A stretch of DNA of 64,000 nucleotides, from assembly GCF_019200975.1 (NCBI RefSeq), contig NZ_JAHTMR010000018.1, forward strand, positions 1 to 64,000, given 5' to 3'. Shown piece by piece: positions 34,650-43,207 of the stretch (position 1 is its first letter; the number at the start of each line of letters is the position of its first letter). This DNA is from Pseudomonas sp. PD9R. GTDB taxonomy: Bacteria > Pseudomonadota > Gammaproteobacteria > Pseudomonadales > Pseudomonadaceae. The notes beneath the pieces are model-generated. The model worked only from the letters and a program-made list of their open reading frames with translations, did not search any database and had not been told where the DNA came from. The position numbers and the translations under genes were made by a program.

Positions 34650-35396
34650 CTATTCATCGAAAATGGCGAGCCCATCCAAGACGGCAGCGTCGGGGTCGAA
34701 GATCAACAATCGCACATCCGCCAATGCCGCCAAATACAGTACGTTGACCAAGGCTTCCGGCGTGCCGGCATCGAGTTGCTCTTGCCTCAGCGATGAGTAA
34801 GGGCTGCCCTCAATCTTCACCAGGTTATCGTCGGTCCATGGCGTGCCGATCAGTTTGCACCCGACGCCATTGCAGTCCGTCAGGGCAAAGGGTTCGAACA
34901 GCAGACCGGTTGGTCTGGAGTCGAAATTGCCAGCCCGGCGTTCCAAGTAGCGCAATGCTTCTTCAGTGAGGTGCGCGGTACTGATTTCCCAGGCTCGACT
35001 GTAGTGTCCCGTTTCGAAGCTCAAGCGATGGACCATGGCTTGTGCCTCTTCCAGAGAGTACAGGTCACCGAGGTGATGCAGCTCGTTGAGCATTTCGCTC
35101 ATCACGGCGTAGATCACTTGGCGCACCAGTCCGGTGGACTGACAGCGTTCATCCAACTCATCCGGAATGGATTGGCCTTCGCTGATCAAGGCGAAATCGT
35201 CATTGAACAGGCAGGGGAACAGTTGCAGCTCATCGTCGGGCAGATGGGCTTGTGCATCATGCACGGGTCGAAAGCAGGGAGGGCAGTCGTTTTCGTAGGT
35301 GATCAGTAGCAGCCGTTCGATACGAAGGTTGTCGTAACCGCGAGCAAATGGGTTTGAGGCTGTTAGCAGGGCTGGGGCTTGGGGGGCGGGGTTCAT
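34650..35396 (-). CDS. Conserved ICE hypothetical protein, 248 aa
   Basis: 248 residues from MNPAPQAPALLTASNPFARG, GGAG 7 nt before the ATG. Acidic, soluble, without signal or membrane segments. LLLITYENDCPPCFRPVHDA has a CxxxC pair. The C-terminal half (ALADVRLLIFDPDAAVLDGL) resembles ICE-borne DUF5983-type proteins, but I am not sure of the family. It follows radC in the maintenance operon. Confidence 0.6.
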   Translation of the reverse strand: MNPAPQAPALLTASNPFARGYDNLRIERLLLITYENDCPPCFRPVHDAQAHLPDDELQLFPCLFNDDFALISEGQSIPDELDERCQSTGLVRQVIYAVMSEMLNELHHLGDLYSLEEAQAMVHRLSFETGHYSRAWEISTAHLTEEALRYLERRAGNFDSRPTGLLFEPFALTDCNGVGCKLIGTPWTDDNLVKIEGSPYSSLRQEQLDAGTPEALVNVLYLAALADVRLLIFDPDAAVLDGLAIFDE

Positions 35397-35448
35397 GAGG
35401 GTTCTCCAGAATGAAAATGAACACGGCGCCTGTAGGCGCCTGTGAGGG

Positions 35449-35943
35449 TTAAAGCCAACCGTATTCGGCAAGGGAGAGCGGACGACCTTCGCCCACGATG
35501 AAGTGATCCAGTACGCGCACTTCGATCAAGGCCAAGGCCTCTTTCAACCGTGCGGTCAAGACGCGATCCGCCTGGCTGGGTTCCGTACAACCTGAGGGGT
35601 GGTTGTGAACAAAAATGGCGGCTGCAGCGTTATGTGCTAAGGAGCGCTTAACGACTTGGCGGGGGTAAACGCTGGCGCCATCAATGCTGCCGTGAAACAG
35701 GACTTCGAACGCCAACACCCGGTGTTTGGCATCGAGAAATATCACACCGAAGACTTCATGCTCTTGTTGCACAAGGTGCAGTTTTAGGTACGAGGCCACG
35801 GCGTCAGGCGACGTCAGGATAGGGCCGCGGGCGAACAGCCGACGATCCAGAATATGCAGCGCTTCGTCGATCAGCTGGTTTTCTTGGACAATGCGATCAG
35901 CCTCGAAATCCGAGGTCTCAATCAGTGTGAGTTGGGTGCTCAT
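35449..35943 (-). CDS. radC: RadC-family JAB/MPN domain protein
   Basis: 164 residues. The JAMM metal motif is IFVHNHPSGCTEPSQAD, with the upstream Glu in VLAFEVLFHGSID. ICE RadC copies lack the N-terminal helix-hairpin-helix domain of the chromosomal protein, as here, and their function is unknown despite the name. GGAGG lies before the ATG, and a GGGGA/TCCCC leader hairpin stands 37 nt upstream. A small GGCGCC hairpin (about 35425-35440) follows the stop. Confidence 0.92.
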   Translation of the reverse strand: MSTQLTLIETSDFEADRIVQENQLIDEALHILDRRLFARGPILTSPDAVASYLKLHLVQQEHEVFGVIFLDAKHRVLAFEVLFHGSIDGASVYPRQVVKRSLAHNAAAAIFVHNHPSGCTEPSQADRVLTARLKEALALIEVRVLDHFIVGEGRPLSLAEYGWL

Positions 35944-35979
35944 GGTGGTACCTCCGAAGGGAACAATCAGGGGTACACG

Positions 35980-36007
35980 CCCGAGGGGAGTGGTGTCCCC
36001 GAGGTGG
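35980..36007 (-). promoter_or_regulatory. GGGGA/TCCCC leader hairpin upstream of radC
   Basis: Minus-strand CCACCTCGGGGACACCACTC followed by CCCTCGGG. GGGGA pairs with TCCCC across a CACCAC loop. Same type as the hairpins at 13044, 13494 and 36997. Confidence 0.5.
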
Positions 36008-36043
36008 ATATAGAGTCGCGGGTATTAGCCGATGACGCGCTGT

Positions 36044-36301
36044 TTACAGCCGGGTGAATCGGTGGCGTTGACCGTGTAGGGGCGAACCACAGCCGTCGCA
36101 GGGCAATGGGGAAAAAGTTTTTACTCCCCAGCCAGTTTCGGGATCGAAGTCGGCACTGATGGGCATTAACCGAACCAGTCCTCGATGGATGCCGGCGATG
36201 CGTTTTTCAATTTCATCCTCCGAGTGATACAGCGATAACGCGCTGTAGTCCTCGTAAGCCGCAGCGAACAGGCAGTCGTCGCAAAGCCAGAAGGATTCCA
36301 C
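36044..36301 (-). CDS. Small ICE protein with CxxC pairs, 85 aa
   Basis: 85 residues starting from GTG (AGGAG 8 nt upstream). WLCDDCLFAAAYEDY and LPCDGCGSPLHGQRHRF give two CxxC pairs that could bind zinc. The family is common in ICE maintenance regions but has no known function. It lies between radC and STY4534. Confidence 0.7.
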   Translation of the reverse strand: MESFWLCDDCLFAAAYEDYSALSLYHSEDEIEKRIAGIHRGLVRLMPISADFDPETGWGVKTFSPLPCDGCGSPLHGQRHRFTRL

Positions 36302-36324
36302 GTTGGTTCTCCTGTGCGGATTGA

Positions 36325-36350
36325 AGAAAAGGCGCTCGATGGAGCGCCTT
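36325..36350 (-). terminator. Intrinsic terminator after STY4534 gene
   Basis: Minus-strand AAGGCGCTC-CAT-CGAGCGCCTT followed by TTCTTC, 23 nt past the stop codon. Confidence 0.7.
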
Positions 36351-36372
36351 GATGAGGAACATCGTGGACTGT

Positions 36373-36954
36373 TCAGGCGGACTGAACGGTACGGGTGGCC
36401 TCACGGCGGGCCGTGCGGGGAGTGGGTGGAGTTTCAGGTTCGACCCGAGCCTCTGTTGGGTTTTCGGTCTCCTCAGCTTCGGTATCAGCCGATGGTGGGG
36501 ATGGCTCACTGTTTGGCGCTGACTCAGCAGGTGCTGTTGCTTCCTGCCTGGCGGGCGCTTTGTATTCGAACGTGCCGTTGACCTTGATCCAGTCAATGAA
36601 CAGCAAACGACCTTTCAGGCTGGCGCCTGGCTGACCTTGTTTATCGCCTTTTTCGTAGAGAAACGGGTCGATCCACAGGTCGCCGATACGGAACGACAGC
36701 AACACCTTTTTCTCGGCGTTGACGGCGTCCATATAGAGACGAATCAAGCGTTCAGCTTCACCCCCAGCGACTTTGCAGTCGAAGCGGGTGTACTCCACCG
36801 CATCGCTGGCACCGTGCAGGGCTGCGATATCGCAGGCCATGAACGGCTGACCGCGGCGGACTTGTACTTCACGAACTCGGTTGAGGTAGCCGATGCCGAC
36901 GGTGTGCAGGTTGAAGTAAGTGGTCGCTTCTTGGGATTGGTTGGCGTGGGCCAT
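36373..36954 (-). CDS. STY4534-family ICE replication protein (DUF3577)
   Basis: 193 residues. The N-terminal 125 residues carry YFNLHTVGIGYLNRVREVQV and GQPFMACDIAALHGASDAVE, the DUF3577 signature. The C-terminal third is Pro/Glu/Thr-rich and disordered. The family is named for a Salmonella SPI-7 gene and is associated with ICE replication or maintenance. AGGAG precedes the ATG. The leader holds the radC-type RNA copy B and a GGGGA/TCCCC hairpin. Confidence 0.87.
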   Translation of the reverse strand: MAHANQSQEATTYFNLHTVGIGYLNRVREVQVRRGQPFMACDIAALHGASDAVEYTRFDCKVAGGEAERLIRLYMDAVNAEKKVLLSFRIGDLWIDPFLYEKGDKQGQPGASLKGRLLFIDWIKVNGTFEYKAPARQEATAPAESAPNSEPSPPSADTEAEETENPTEARVEPETPPTPRTARREATRTVQSA

Positions 36955-36996
36955 GGTGGTTCTCCTGTTTCAAGGGAAAACGGCGACGCACAGTCC

Positions 36997-37028
36997 TTGG
37001 CGGGGAAGTGAGCCCCCGTCAGGGTGGG
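36997..37028 (-). promoter_or_regulatory. GGGGA/TCCCC-like leader hairpin upstream of STY4534 gene
   Basis: Minus-strand CACCCTGACGGGGGCTCACT followed by TCCCCGCCAAGG. GGGG pairs with CCCC around a short loop 45 nt before the ATG. The sequence is related to three other leaders in this element. Confidence 0.45.
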
Positions 37029-37154
37029 TAAGGTGAAGGCGAGCAATGAACGACTCGCCACCGGCAAGCCGATGACGATCAGAACGATGCGTCTGGGGGA
37101 ATAGCAGTGCAGCAGAGGAGCGTCTGCGGTGGTGATCCGCAGGCATGGGGTAGT

Positions 37155-37290
37155 GGGCATTCATCACCGCTGAAACGGTAATCGTGCAAGCTTCCGAACG
37201 CTGATCGCACTTGGGTAAACCACCACGAACGTGGCGTAGCCTTGAAGGTTCTGGCTACCTGGGCTGGGCTGTCAACGACAGCGACCTACG
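37155..37290 (-). ncRNA. radC-type structured leader RNA, copy B
   Basis: Second copy of the element at 13590-13735, in the same orientation and upstream of STY4534, the 85-aa gene and radC. Stems ACCG/CGGT, GTGC/GCAC, GTAGCC/GGCTAC and GCTGT/ACAGC are all kept. The CCAC-GAAC-GTGG stem differs in both arms from copy A, which is compensatory change. I assign it to the radC RNA motif by context and layout. Confidence 0.72.
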
Positions 37291-37399
37291 TCCTTTGTAT
37301 AAGCCTGTCACAGGGGAGCGTCAAGACGCTGCAACCCGATTTTTTAAGGCCGGAATACGGTGGAAGTCTCTGGAATTAAGAAAAGGGAAAAAATGAAGA

Positions 37400-37840
37400 G
37401 TGGGCCTGGCGGGGTGCCAGGCGAGGAAGAGAAAAACCACCTTTGACGGTCTCACGCAGTCGACAAGCGCCTCGCAACACTTGGTTGAACTGCGCAATGA
37501 TTCGCCAACCGACCCTTGTCGTGGCCTGGGTCGGAAGCTGCTGGCACGCATCCGCGCACAAAGGGTGCCCCGTGTTTCCCCGGTGGGCTCCGGGACTGAA
37601 TACGATCGCCGAAGCGGATGACCGCTATTGCCGGGTAGAGGCAACAGTGGTCATCCGCCACCGTGATCAGGTCGAGCATAAAACGGGAATTAAATTCCGC
37701 AGAAGAGAAGGCTCCGAACTCTAGGAGTCCGACCGAGCTACCCGGAGCAAATCGGTCTTGGGTCGCCGTTGGCGATGATCCTGAGGCACTACAGCAGAGA
37801 GGGTGGGACGACGTCAAGGCAGAGAACTCACCGTTCTCAT
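37400..37840 (-). ncRNA. Hairpin-rich non-coding stretch downstream of topB
   Basis: No convincing gene. On either strand it has strong stems: GCGGATGACC/GGTCATCCGC with an inner TTGCC/GGCAA (37614-37658, about 19 pairs with one mismatch), TCGCC-GTT-GGCGA (37763-37775), GAGAAC/GTTCTC (37822-37838) and GCCTGGC/GCCAGGC (37404-37422). Read on the minus strand, the last stem is followed within about 10 nt by TTTTTT, so it could end a transcript of about 430 nt. The direction is thus probably minus. Function unknown; oriT or another DNA-level role is also possible. Confidence 0.5.
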
Positions 37841-37860
37841 GATGATCGGCTCATGGCACA

Positions 37861-39828
37861 TTATGAGCGACGCGTATCTTTACTTATTGACACAGTGCCC
37901 TTGCAATCCGGATAGCGGGAGCATGACCAGAACGGTCCTGATTTACCCTTTCGTCTGAACATCGAGGCGTTGCACATGGGGCAGCCCGGGCTCGTTTCGA
38001 CCGCTATTGCCAAAGTGAGCGAGCGGCAGTGTGCGACCAACTGCGCAATCCAGTTCGCCTGCTTGGCAACGAACTCATCCAGGGTCAGGCGTCCCGCTTC
38101 GATTTCGTCCAGCGCCTGTTCCCAGATTGCGGTCATACCCGGATCTGCGACTGCTGCCGGTACCGCCTCGATCAGGGTATGGGCCGCGGCGGAGGCCATC
38201 AAAGTGCGTTTTTTCTTCAGCAAATAACCGCGATCAATCAACCCTTTGATAATGCCGGCTCGCGTGGCTTCAGTACCGATACCGGTGGTGTCCCGAAGTT
38301 TCTGTTTCAGGCGTGGGTCGTTGACCAGCTTGGCGACGTTTTTCATCGCCTTGATCAGATCACCCTCGGTGAGAGGTTTGGGAGCGGCAGTACGCATGGA
38401 TTTGAGTTCGACATCGTCCACTGCGCACTGCGTGCCCTGTTGCAAGACGGGTAAGACTTGGGATTTGTGACTGGGCTCATCCTCCTCGGTGTTTTCGGAG
38501 AGCAAGCTTTTCCAGCCCTGGACCAAGATCAGTTTGCCCACAGCGGTCAATCGTTCTTCGCCACACTCCAGTTCGACCTGGGTACGATCAAACTCATGAT
38601 GCGGAAGAAACTGCGCTAGGTAGTGGCTACGGATCAGTTCGTAGACATGGCGTTCTTGTTCGGACATCCGCACCAGGTTTGCCGGCTCGGTGGTGGGAAT
38701 GATGCCGTGGTGTGCGGTGACCTTGGCATCGTTCCATACGCGGGAGCGCAATGATTGATCGAGGCTCCCGAATGCAGGTCTGAGTTCAGGATCCGTTTTG
38801 AGCAGGGCATCGAGTACCGCGGGCGCCTCGTTGAACATACTCTCTGGCAAATAGTGGCAATCGCTGCGCGGGTAGGTGGTGGCTTTGTGGGTTTCATACA
38901 GGGCTTGGGCGATGTTCAGGGTTTCCTGGACGCCGAGCCCCAGCTTACGCGAGCAGACTTCCTGCAACGTGCTCAGGTCGAAGGGCAGGGGCGGCGGTTC
39001 TCGGAAATGCTCAGTCTGCAACGAGAGTACCGTGGCGGACTTCTCGTCGGTGATTGTTTGGACCGCGTGATGGGCAAGCGCCTGTTGCAGGCAACGCCCC
39101 GACTCGTCCCGTCCTGAGCATGGCGGTAACCACGACGCGATGAATCGCTGGCCCATCGACGATAGGTGCACTTCAACGTTCCAGTAAGGCACCGGGACGA
39201 AGCCGGCAATCGCACGATCCCGATCGACCACCAGACGTAAGGTGGGTGTCTGGACGCGCCCCACTGACAAAATGCCGTCGTAGCCTGCCCGCCGACCAAG
39301 AAGGGTAAACAAACGGCTCAGGTTCATGCCGATCAGCCAGTCGGCGCGGCTGCGGGCGAGGGCTGAGTGGTAGAGCGGGAAGGTCTCCTGACCAGACTTC
39401 AGCGAGGACAGGGCTTTGCGAATCGACGCGTCGTTGAGTGCGGACAACCAGAGGCGCTGAACAGGGCCTCGATACTTGCAGAGCTCCAGTAACTCGCGGG
39501 CAATCATTTCACCTTCGCGGTCGGCGTCGGTTGCGATGACGACGGTGGTGGCTTCACTGAGCAGACGCTTGATGACTTTGAATTGTGCCGCGGTCTTGGG
39601 TTTGACCTCGACCTGCCACTGCACGGGAATGATCGGTAGATCATCCAACGACCAACTCTTGAATTGCTTGCCATAGGCTTTAGGCGGTGCTGTCTCCAGC
39701 AGGTGGCCGATACACCAGGTGACGGTTGTCTCTGTGCCGATCAGGCAACCATCACCACGCCGGCTGGCTCCGAGTACTTTGGCAATGTCTCGACCTTGGG
39801 AAGGTTTTTCGCAGAGGAAGAGGCGCAT
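37861..39828 (-). CDS. topB: DNA topoisomerase III (ICE-borne)
   Basis: 655 residues. The Toprim domain begins MRLFLCEKPSQGRDIAKVLG and has VVIATDADREGEMIARELLE. The type IA core carries DGILSVGRVQTPTLRLVVDR (active-site Tyr is in the related GLITYPR-type segment, here KATTYPRSDCHYLPESMF). A C-terminal zinc-ribbon-like GCPMCNASMFRRKGKSGPFW, with SRYPDCKG, follows. It decatenates or relaxes element DNA during replication and transfer. The ATG is preceded by GGAGC, which lies in a hairpin (39835-39855). ICEclc and PFGI-1 carry the same gene. Confidence 0.95.
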   Translation of the reverse strand: MRLFLCEKPSQGRDIAKVLGASRRGDGCLIGTETTVTWCIGHLLETAPPKAYGKQFKSWSLDDLPIIPVQWQVEVKPKTAAQFKVIKRLLSEATTVVIATDADREGEMIARELLELCKYRGPVQRLWLSALNDASIRKALSSLKSGQETFPLYHSALARSRADWLIGMNLSRLFTLLGRRAGYDGILSVGRVQTPTLRLVVDRDRAIAGFVPVPYWNVEVHLSSMGQRFIASWLPPCSGRDESGRCLQQALAHHAVQTITDEKSATVLSLQTEHFREPPPLPFDLSTLQEVCSRKLGLGVQETLNIAQALYETHKATTYPRSDCHYLPESMFNEAPAVLDALLKTDPELRPAFGSLDQSLRSRVWNDAKVTAHHGIIPTTEPANLVRMSEQERHVYELIRSHYLAQFLPHHEFDRTQVELECGEERLTAVGKLILVQGWKSLLSENTEEDEPSHKSQVLPVLQQGTQCAVDDVELKSMRTAAPKPLTEGDLIKAMKNVAKLVNDPRLKQKLRDTTGIGTEATRAGIIKGLIDRGYLLKKKRTLMASAAAHTLIEAVPAAVADPGMTAIWEQALDEIEAGRLTLDEFVAKQANWIAQLVAHCRSLTLAIAVETSPGCPMCNASMFRRKGKSGPFWSCSRYPDCKGTVSISKDTRRS

Positions 39829-39834
39829 AGAACT

Positions 39835-39855
39835 GCTCCGGATTGAGTTCGGAGC
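39835..39855 (-). promoter_or_regulatory. Hairpin masking the topB ribosome site
   Basis: GCTCCG-AACTCAATC-CGGAGC on the minus strand; the second arm contains the GGAG that serves the topB ATG 6 nt later. Folding would hide the ribosome site. Confidence 0.5.
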
Positions 39856-40055
39856 AGCGTTGTTGAAAACAGCGGTGGCGAGATATGAGAAACCTGAATG
39901 GCAGGTTCCTCATATTAGTCGGCGAGGGCAGCCTTGAAGAGGACGAGATTACTACCCCCGTCGCAGCCTGGACGACAGTGTGGGTCATCACGAGCAGCGC
40001 GTAGTAACGGGCCAGCAACTTCGCGCAAAGGCGCAATTTTTATGCCTGATGCCCG

Positions 40056-40526
40056 TCAGTCCGACGGTGGCGGCCCTCGGCGTTTCTTGGGTTTCGACGC
40101 ACGTAAACTGACCTGCTCTGTATTTTGCCCGGAGGGTGACGCAGATGACGCCGGTTCACTGGGGCGTTCCCGCATGACCACGTTTTGCACGCGATGAGGC
40201 AGGATGCCGACTCGACGGGCCTCGATCTTGAAGGTCACCCGCGCATTGTCTTCGCTGTCCTCCCACTCATCGCGCACTGTGCGGCCTTCGACCAACACAC
40301 GCATACCTTTTTGGTACAGCGTGCTCCAGTGTTCAGCCTCGCGGTGCCAGAGCTCAACTGGCGCCCAATAGCCGCCTCGATCTTCATAGCTGCCCTCGCG
40401 TGGCACGGGGTTGTCGAAGTACACATTCAGCCGCAGCAAGCGCCGTGGCTCGTCATTACCTGAGGCGAACTCCTGGAACTCTGGCGCACTGCCGATATTG
40501 CCTTCGCCGACGAAAAAAGTACTCAT
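40056..40526 (-). CDS. ssb: Single-stranded DNA-binding protein (ICE-borne)
   Basis: 156 residues from MSTFFVGEGNIGSAPEFQEF, with an OB-fold region (RLLRLNVYFDNPVPR, YWAPVELWHREAEHWSTLYQ, KGMRVLVEGRTVRDEWED). It lacks the usual acidic DDDIPF tail and ends instead in basic KKRRGPPPSD. It probably coats transferred single strands. It overlaps the DUF3158 stop by 4 nt. The start is chosen at the conserved N-terminus. Confidence 0.88.
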   Translation of the reverse strand: MSTFFVGEGNIGSAPEFQEFASGNDEPRRLLRLNVYFDNPVPREGSYEDRGGYWAPVELWHREAEHWSTLYQKGMRVLVEGRTVRDEWEDSEDNARVTFKIEARRVGILPHRVQNVVMRERPSEPASSASPSGQNTEQVSLRASKPKKRRGPPPSD

Positions 40527-41041
40527 CGTGATACCTCCACTGCGGGTGTGAACTGGCGCAGCAGCCGTTCGGCACTGGCCATGTTGATCGCGCAGGTCGA
40601 GGCCTGGCGGTAGAGTGAATGCACCACGCTCATCTGCAGGTTCAGTGCAATGCGCTCGCATTCGAAACGGTGCAATCTCTCGCGTACGGCCTGCGGCAGG
40701 GCATTGTTGCAGACCTGGCGTTCCCAGACCGCTACGCCCATACGGGCGAAGTCACGGGTGCGCCAACGCAAAAAGGTGCTGCCTGCGCTGGTGTTCTGCA
40801 GCACTAAACGAATGTCCAGCAGCGAGTAAGGGGGCTGTCCGGCTTGCTGCACCACAGCCTCCATCAGGCGACATAACTGCGCCTCGATTTCCCTCGCTAC
40901 CTGCGCCAGGTGCTCCAACTCCCCCTTACCCTTAAAAGGTTTTAAAAGGCCTTTTAGGGAGGCTGCGTGTTCGAGCTGTCGATAGGCATCCGGTGTTAAC
41001 GCTTCGAAGGGCATTGGTTGAGCCGGGATCATCGGATTCAT
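40523..41041 (-). CDS. DUF3158 ICE protein
   Basis: 172 residues; FEALTPDAYRQLEHAASLKG then LLKPFKGKGELEHLAQVARE is the DUF3158 opening, and SAGSTFLRWRTRDFARMGVA is a second conserved block. Found in the ssb to parA maintenance segment of PFGI-1-type ICEs; function unknown. Overlaps both neighbours by 4 nt. Confidence 0.82.
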   Translation of the reverse strand: MNPMIPAQPMPFEALTPDAYRQLEHAASLKGLLKPFKGKGELEHLAQVAREIEAQLCRLMEAVVQQAGQPPYSLLDIRLVLQNTSAGSTFLRWRTRDFARMGVAVWERQVCNNALPQAVRERLHRFECERIALNLQMSVVHSLYRQASTCAINMASAERLLRQFTPAVEVSR

Positions 41042-41793
41042 GCTTCGTCCTCCGGCTCATTCACTGTCGCAGACGACGCTCCCGCGTCCTCTGCCAACGC
41101 GTCGGCGTCATCCGCTGCCACCGCACCACGGCGAGTGATTGGCGGCGCGAACTGGGAGCGGCGATGACCCTCCAGGATGTCCATCGGGGGCAAACCCATC
41201 TTCTCGATGGCCGCAATGGCACGGGCGTTGTTCGCCGCCATGTCATCGCGTGTGACGCCGGCATGCCGATAGCGCTGGGCCTGGCCGAATAGGCTGCGCA
41301 GCAGATGGGCGCCATCATCGATCCAGGCTTCCATGTCGACGCGGCCGATCAAGGCGGTGTGATGGGCCAATAAGGTACGACGCACCAGGGTGTCGTAGTC
41401 GGTCAGCAGGTAGACCGCCAGAAAACCCAGCTGGCTGCCGATGTACAACGGCAAGGTGACGGGGTGGATGTTGAGGTTGTCGCCCATGTCGATCTGTGTC
41501 GGCAGGTCCTGTCTGATTCGGTCCAGCTGTTGGGTCAGTTCCAGCATCCCAGCCTTGGCCTGCATCAGTTTTTCTTCGAGTTGCACGATGGCCCAGTCGG
41601 CATAGGGATCGTCCTGGGCCGCGGTTTGTTTGATCAGGTTGGTGACGCTGATGTAGCCGGCCATGCCCATGATCGAGTGGACGCCTTCACGTGCGGCCCG
41701 ACCTTGCCAGATACGGGCGGCGTGGTGGGTGTGCAGGGTCAAGGTGATGCTGCTGCGCAATGAACCCAGATTGAGTTGATAGTGATCGGCCAC
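41038..41793 (-). CDS. PFL_4669/TIGR03761 family ICE protein (AcaB-like)
   Basis: 251 residues from a GTG start (GAGG 9 nt upstream): VADHYQLNLGSLRSSITLTL then HTHHAARIWQGRAAREG, the start of the TIGR03761 domain. Distantly related to AcaB-type regulators of SGI/IncC elements, so a regulatory role is possible. The upstream frame has only a TTG and no ribosome site. The C-terminus is acidic. It is part of the tightly overlapping ssb group. Confidence 0.83.
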   Translation of the reverse strand: MADHYQLNLGSLRSSITLTLHTHHAARIWQGRAAREGVHSIMGMAGYISVTNLIKQTAAQDDPYADWAIVQLEEKLMQAKAGMLELTQQLDRIRQDLPTQIDMGDNLNIHPVTLPLYIGSQLGFLAVYLLTDYDTLVRRTLLAHHTALIGRVDMEAWIDDGAHLLRSLFGQAQRYRHAGVTRDDMAANNARAIAAIEKMGLPPMDILEGHRRSQFAPPITRRGAVAADDADALAEDAGASSATVNEPEDEA

Positions 41794-42016
41794 GGTGTTG
41801 TCCTCGCATTCGCTTGGACGGGAACGTTGCGACAGATGAGGGTCAAGGACAGCCAAAAAGCTGAATGCGGTCTGTTCGGTTTGGTTTAAGAGGGCTAACT
41901 ACTGACGTCTACGTTCATAGGAGGAGATGTCCCGGCTTTTCCCTAAAAGTTTCATAGTTTGGTCCGATGTGTTCGTAGATTGGAACTCCATGGATTTGAT
42001 GCCACTGGCATCAAAT
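41794..42016. other. Intergenic gap with 11-bp inverted repeat
   Basis: Contains the promoter region of the TIGR03761/ssb group. GATTTGATGCC-ACT-GGCATCAAATC is a perfect inverted repeat at 41993-42017 that ends on the first base of the STY4528 stop codon. There is no T run, so it is more likely an RNA-stabilising hairpin or operator than an intrinsic terminator. Confidence 0.55.
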
Positions 42017-43207
42017 CTACTGACGTCCACCGCGTTTGCCACGCAGTTGGCGCAGCTCATTCAGGCACGCTTGGGCGAGGGCGGAGGCGGGTTCGCCCTG
42101 TTTTCGAATGGGGCGCGAGGGGGTTGGTGCAGGCGGTTCTGCAATGGGTGACGGTTCGGCCTGACCTGCCCAAGGATGAAATTCGCCGTTCAGCGCACGC
42201 TGGATCAGACCCATCAGATACGCCGCTGGCTTGCGGATTCCACCGGCCGCACAGCGTGCCCCCGCTTCGTTGAGCACCGCCTGCCGATCCGCTGGTTTGA
42301 GCTTGTTCAGCGCCACGGCGACGGCCTGACGCTCGCTTGGGCTCAGGTGCAGCGCAGCGGGCCAGTGCAGGTTATCCACCGCTGGGGTCGCGCGCGGTAC
42401 TGTACAAATACTTTCTTTTAATACAGTACAGGCGGCGTTCGGATTCCGAACGGTGCCGGAAACACTGGCGTTCAGACTCGGTTCGGAATCCGAACGAGGG
42501 CCTGCACGATTCCGAACGAGGGCATCTTCCCCCCGTTCGGAATCGTGCACCGCGGAGTCGGTTGTCGGATCCAATCCTTGCTGCATCCAGTGTTCGCCCC
42601 AACTGTCGAGCCGTGTCGGTAGTCGACCCTGATCGATATTCGTGTCCTGGCGGATTTCTTCCACAATGTGCTGCGCGACAATACGCACCGCCTTGGTCGC
42701 ATGACCGAGGGCATGTCCGACCAGCGCCAGGTAATCCTGATCCAGTTCCATGGCTTCGGCGGAGGTTAACGGCTCATCGTGCAGAACGTACAGAGAACCT
42801 TGAAGGCGTCCGCTGAGCTGATCGCGTCCGCGACTCACCAAGCTGAGCCAGCGAGTGAGCCTGAGCATCGTCAACACCCGAGCAATGGTTTCACGGGAGG
42901 CTGACGCACCGTAGGGCACGCTAGACAGGTAAGGCTGCAAATCCTCATAGCGCGGTGTGACCACGCCCTGGCCGTGCAGCATGAGTCGAAACACCTGCCA
43001 GGCATTGCGTTCCAATGGCGTCAGCCGACTATCCAACAGCAGCCGACGTGGCACGACTTCGTGAGATTGGCCACTGAACAAAAAGCCAGCCTGCAGCGCC
43101 TGGTTGGAGGGTTGTTCAGTGGTGGGGCGTGCGGGCCAGCGTTCACTCAGCTGCTGGGTGCATTGCTGCAGGACACGTTGCCAGCGACTGGACGGGGCAG
43201 TGTTCAT
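42017..43207 (-). CDS. STY4528-family island replication protein
   Basis: 396 residues. The N-terminal part (PRRLLLDSRLTPLERNAWQV, YGASASRETIARVLTMLRLT, RWLSLVSRGRD) looks like a winged-helix replication-initiator-type domain. The C-terminal part holds RKPAAYLMGLIQRALNGEF. Between them is a variable region with repeated SERGEDALVRNR / SDSEPSLNASVSGTVRNPN sequences. STY4528 proteins are thought to act in ICE replication or maintenance. It overlaps STY4526 by 4 nt. Confidence 0.82.
   Translation of the reverse strand: MNTAPSSRWQRVLQQCTQQLSERWPARPTTEQPSNQALQAGFLFSGQSHEVVPRRLLLDSRLTPLERNAWQVFRLMLHGQGVVTPRYEDLQPYLSSVPYGASASRETIARVLTMLRLTRWLSLVSRGRDQLSGRLQGSLYVLHDEPLTSAEAMELDQDYLALVGHALGHATKAVRIVAQHIVEEIRQDTNIDQGRLPTRLDSWGEHWMQQGLDPTTDSAVHDSERGEDALVRNRAGPRSDSEPSLNASVSGTVRNPNAACTVLKESICTVPRATPAVDNLHWPAALHLSPSERQAVAVALNKLKPADRQAVLNEAGARCAAGGIRKPAAYLMGLIQRALNGEFHPWAGQAEPSPIAEPPAPTPSRPIRKQGEPASALAQACLNELRQLRGKRGGRQ

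Noticed and set aside
37376..37561. Minus-strand frame (60 aa) in the structured region as a small gene
   Set aside because: No ribosome site, composition driven by hairpin arms, and it runs through the putative terminator stem.
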